From positions 248,001-312,000 of the forward strand of contig NZ_BDBK01000014.1 in assembly GCF_001612945.1 (NCBI RefSeq): a stretch of DNA of 64,000 nucleotides, given 5' to 3'. The notes beneath the pieces were generated by a model that was given only the letters and a program-made list of their open reading frames with translations, did not search any database and was not told the DNA's origin. This document shows positions 63,246-64,000 of this stretch, piece after piece. Origin of the DNA: Nocardia inohanensis NBRC 100128. GTDB taxonomy: Bacteria > Actinomycetota > Actinomycetes > Mycobacteriales > Mycobacteriaceae. The position numbers were made by a program, and so were the translations under genes. How positions within the stretch are numbered: the stretch's first letter is position 1; each line of letters starts with the position of its first letter.

Positions 63246-64000
63246 ATGGGTATCGTTTCGCGATTCGAACGTCGCCTCCAGGGTGCCGTGGGTGACGTGT
63301 TCGCCAGGGTGTTCGGCGGCAGTGTGGTGGCCGCGGAGGTCGAAGCGGCGCTCCAGCGCGAAGCCGCCGACCACATCGAAGATCTCGGCGGCGGTCATCT
63401 CCTGGCCCCGAACGCCTATGTGATCACGGTCAACGAGTCGGATCTGGGCAAGCTCGTCCAGGGTGACGGACAGGCTGATCACGACCTCGCCATCCGCGCT
63501 TTCGCCAAACATCTACAGGACTACATCCGCGACCAAGGATGGCAGACCTACGGCGAAGTGCACGTGGAGTTCGAGGCATCACCTACGCTGCACACCGGAC
63601 AGTTCAGGACACGCGGTCGCGTCGATCCGGACGCAGCCGGCAGGGCAAGCCCGGCACGCAGACCTGAACGACCACAACGAACCGACCCGCAACCAGGAGC
63701 TGGCCCCATGACGCAGAACTCAGGCTACGACCCAAGCCGTGAGCCCGCGGAGTCCGATCCCCGAAACCGCGGGTACGCGCCGCCACCGGCGGGCCGTGGT
63801 GGGCAGCAGGGCTACGGCCAGCAGCAGCCGGGGTACGACCAGGGCTACGCCGATCAACAGGGTTACGGCCAGCAGGGTTATGCCGATCCGGGCTACGCCG
63901 ACCCGGGGTACGGCCAGCCGGGCGGCGGCTACGGCCAGCAGCAGCCCGGGTACGACCAGGGCTACGCCGATCAACAGGGTTACGGCCAGCAGGGCTACGG
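63246..64000 (+). CDS. fhaA: FhaA, FHA domain protein, N-terminal part (runs off the window)
   Basis: Begins MGIVSRFERRLQGAVGDVFARVFGG, the DUF3662 opening typical of FhaA, and has VVAAEVEAALQREAADHIEDLGGGHLLAPNAYVI and YGEVHVEFE within the first 120 residues. From about residue 155 it becomes a Gly/Tyr/Gln/Asp-rich repeat (GYGQQQPGYDQGYADQ) that continues to the window end; the FHA domain must lie beyond. FhaA is known to bind phosphorylated partners such as MurJ/FtsW-cycle proteins downstream of PknA/PknB. The ATG has GAGAGGAGGGG three bases upstream. It is divergent from tRNA-Leu. Confidence 0.9.
   Translation, partial: MGIVSRFERRLQGAVGDVFARVFGGSVVAAEVEAALQREAADHIEDLGGGHLLAPNAYVITVNESDLGKLVQGDGQADHDLAIRAFAKHLQDYIRDQGWQTYGEVHVEFEASPTLHTGQFRTRGRVDPDAAGRASPARRPERPQRTDPQPGAGPMTQNSGYDPSREPAESDPRNRGYAPPPAGRGGQQGYGQQQPGYDQGYADQQGYGQQGYADPGYADPGYGQPGGGYGQQQPGYDQGYADQQGYGQQGY

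Overview
The window is high-GC actinobacterial chromosome, almost certainly a mycolate-containing member of Mycobacteriales and most likely Nocardia. The basis is gene content (PE/PPE/EspG-like trio, mycolyltransferase-like esterase, cutinase, LysX, IdeR and KstR type sites), strong G/C third-position bias, frequent GTG/TTG starts and many 4-base start/stop overlaps. No insertion sequence, prophage, CRISPR array or rRNA was seen. Left-to-centre gene order follows the M. tuberculosis Rv3835-Rv3848 segment and includes gltBD (Rv3858c-Rv3859c). The right end matches Rv3690-Rv3695 joined to tRNA-Leu/fhaA (Rv0020c). In M. tuberculosis the Rv38xx and Rv0020c regions flank oriC, so this window is probably origin-proximal.

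Layout. 1-3300: end of a septum-formation protein, a mini-metallopeptidase, then an orphan PE-PPE-EspG-like operon. 3300-9700: phosphatase and pheA (minus), an IdeR-box DUF2470 gene, CPBP protease, LCP ligase, ferritin, and a very small amphipathic peptide gene. 9900-13400: minus-strand DUF5926, glpQ1, DUF4328, rhodanese. 13400-17500: DnaA-box-like cluster, hypothetical gene, sodA, a yybP-ykoY manganese riboswitch in front of a GDT1-type manganese exporter. 16900-23600: TetR/SDR pair divergent from a second SDR, cspA, htpG and a frameshifted RecB-like nuclease. 23900-28984: copper operon (YcnI, CopC, CopD), a KstR-box SRPBCC gene, small membrane proteins. 28977-37200: Ser/Thr kinase with six membrane spans, Ddn-like protein, rraA, S4 protein, lysX. 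37300-44400: secreted cutinase and mycolyltransferase-like enzymes, then a nucleobase permease/dioxygenase/deaminase operon with a divergent XRE-cupin regulator. 44550-50700: gltBD. 51600-55860: DUF4407 protein and a TetR-MFS pair with two operators. 55990-62175: MoxR/DUF58 operon plus RDD and SpoIIM. 62882 to the end: tRNA-Leu and the start of fhaA.

The most unusual signal is a conserved element of 121-124 bp present four times (4999-5119 minus, 6476-6599 plus, 15096-15217 minus, 55855-55978 plus). It begins with CTGAT, has a conserved GGGGTAAC block, a small hairpin, and ends in a Shine-Dalgarno-like CGGRGAGGCGG. Three copies sit directly in front of genes (pheA, CPBP protease, the MoxR operon); the fourth abuts the sodA stop in antisense orientation. 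It looks like an undescribed structured leader RNA or a dispersed extragenic element. A 22-residue amphipathic peptide gene with a strong ribosome binding site (9625-9693, minus) is a second candidate for something undescribed.

Metal handling is a recurring theme: iron (IdeR sites, ferritin, DUF2470), manganese (riboswitch, exporter, SOD) and copper (YcnI/CopC/CopD). Cell-envelope building is another: LCP, LysX, mycolyltransferase-like esterase, cutinase, FhaA.
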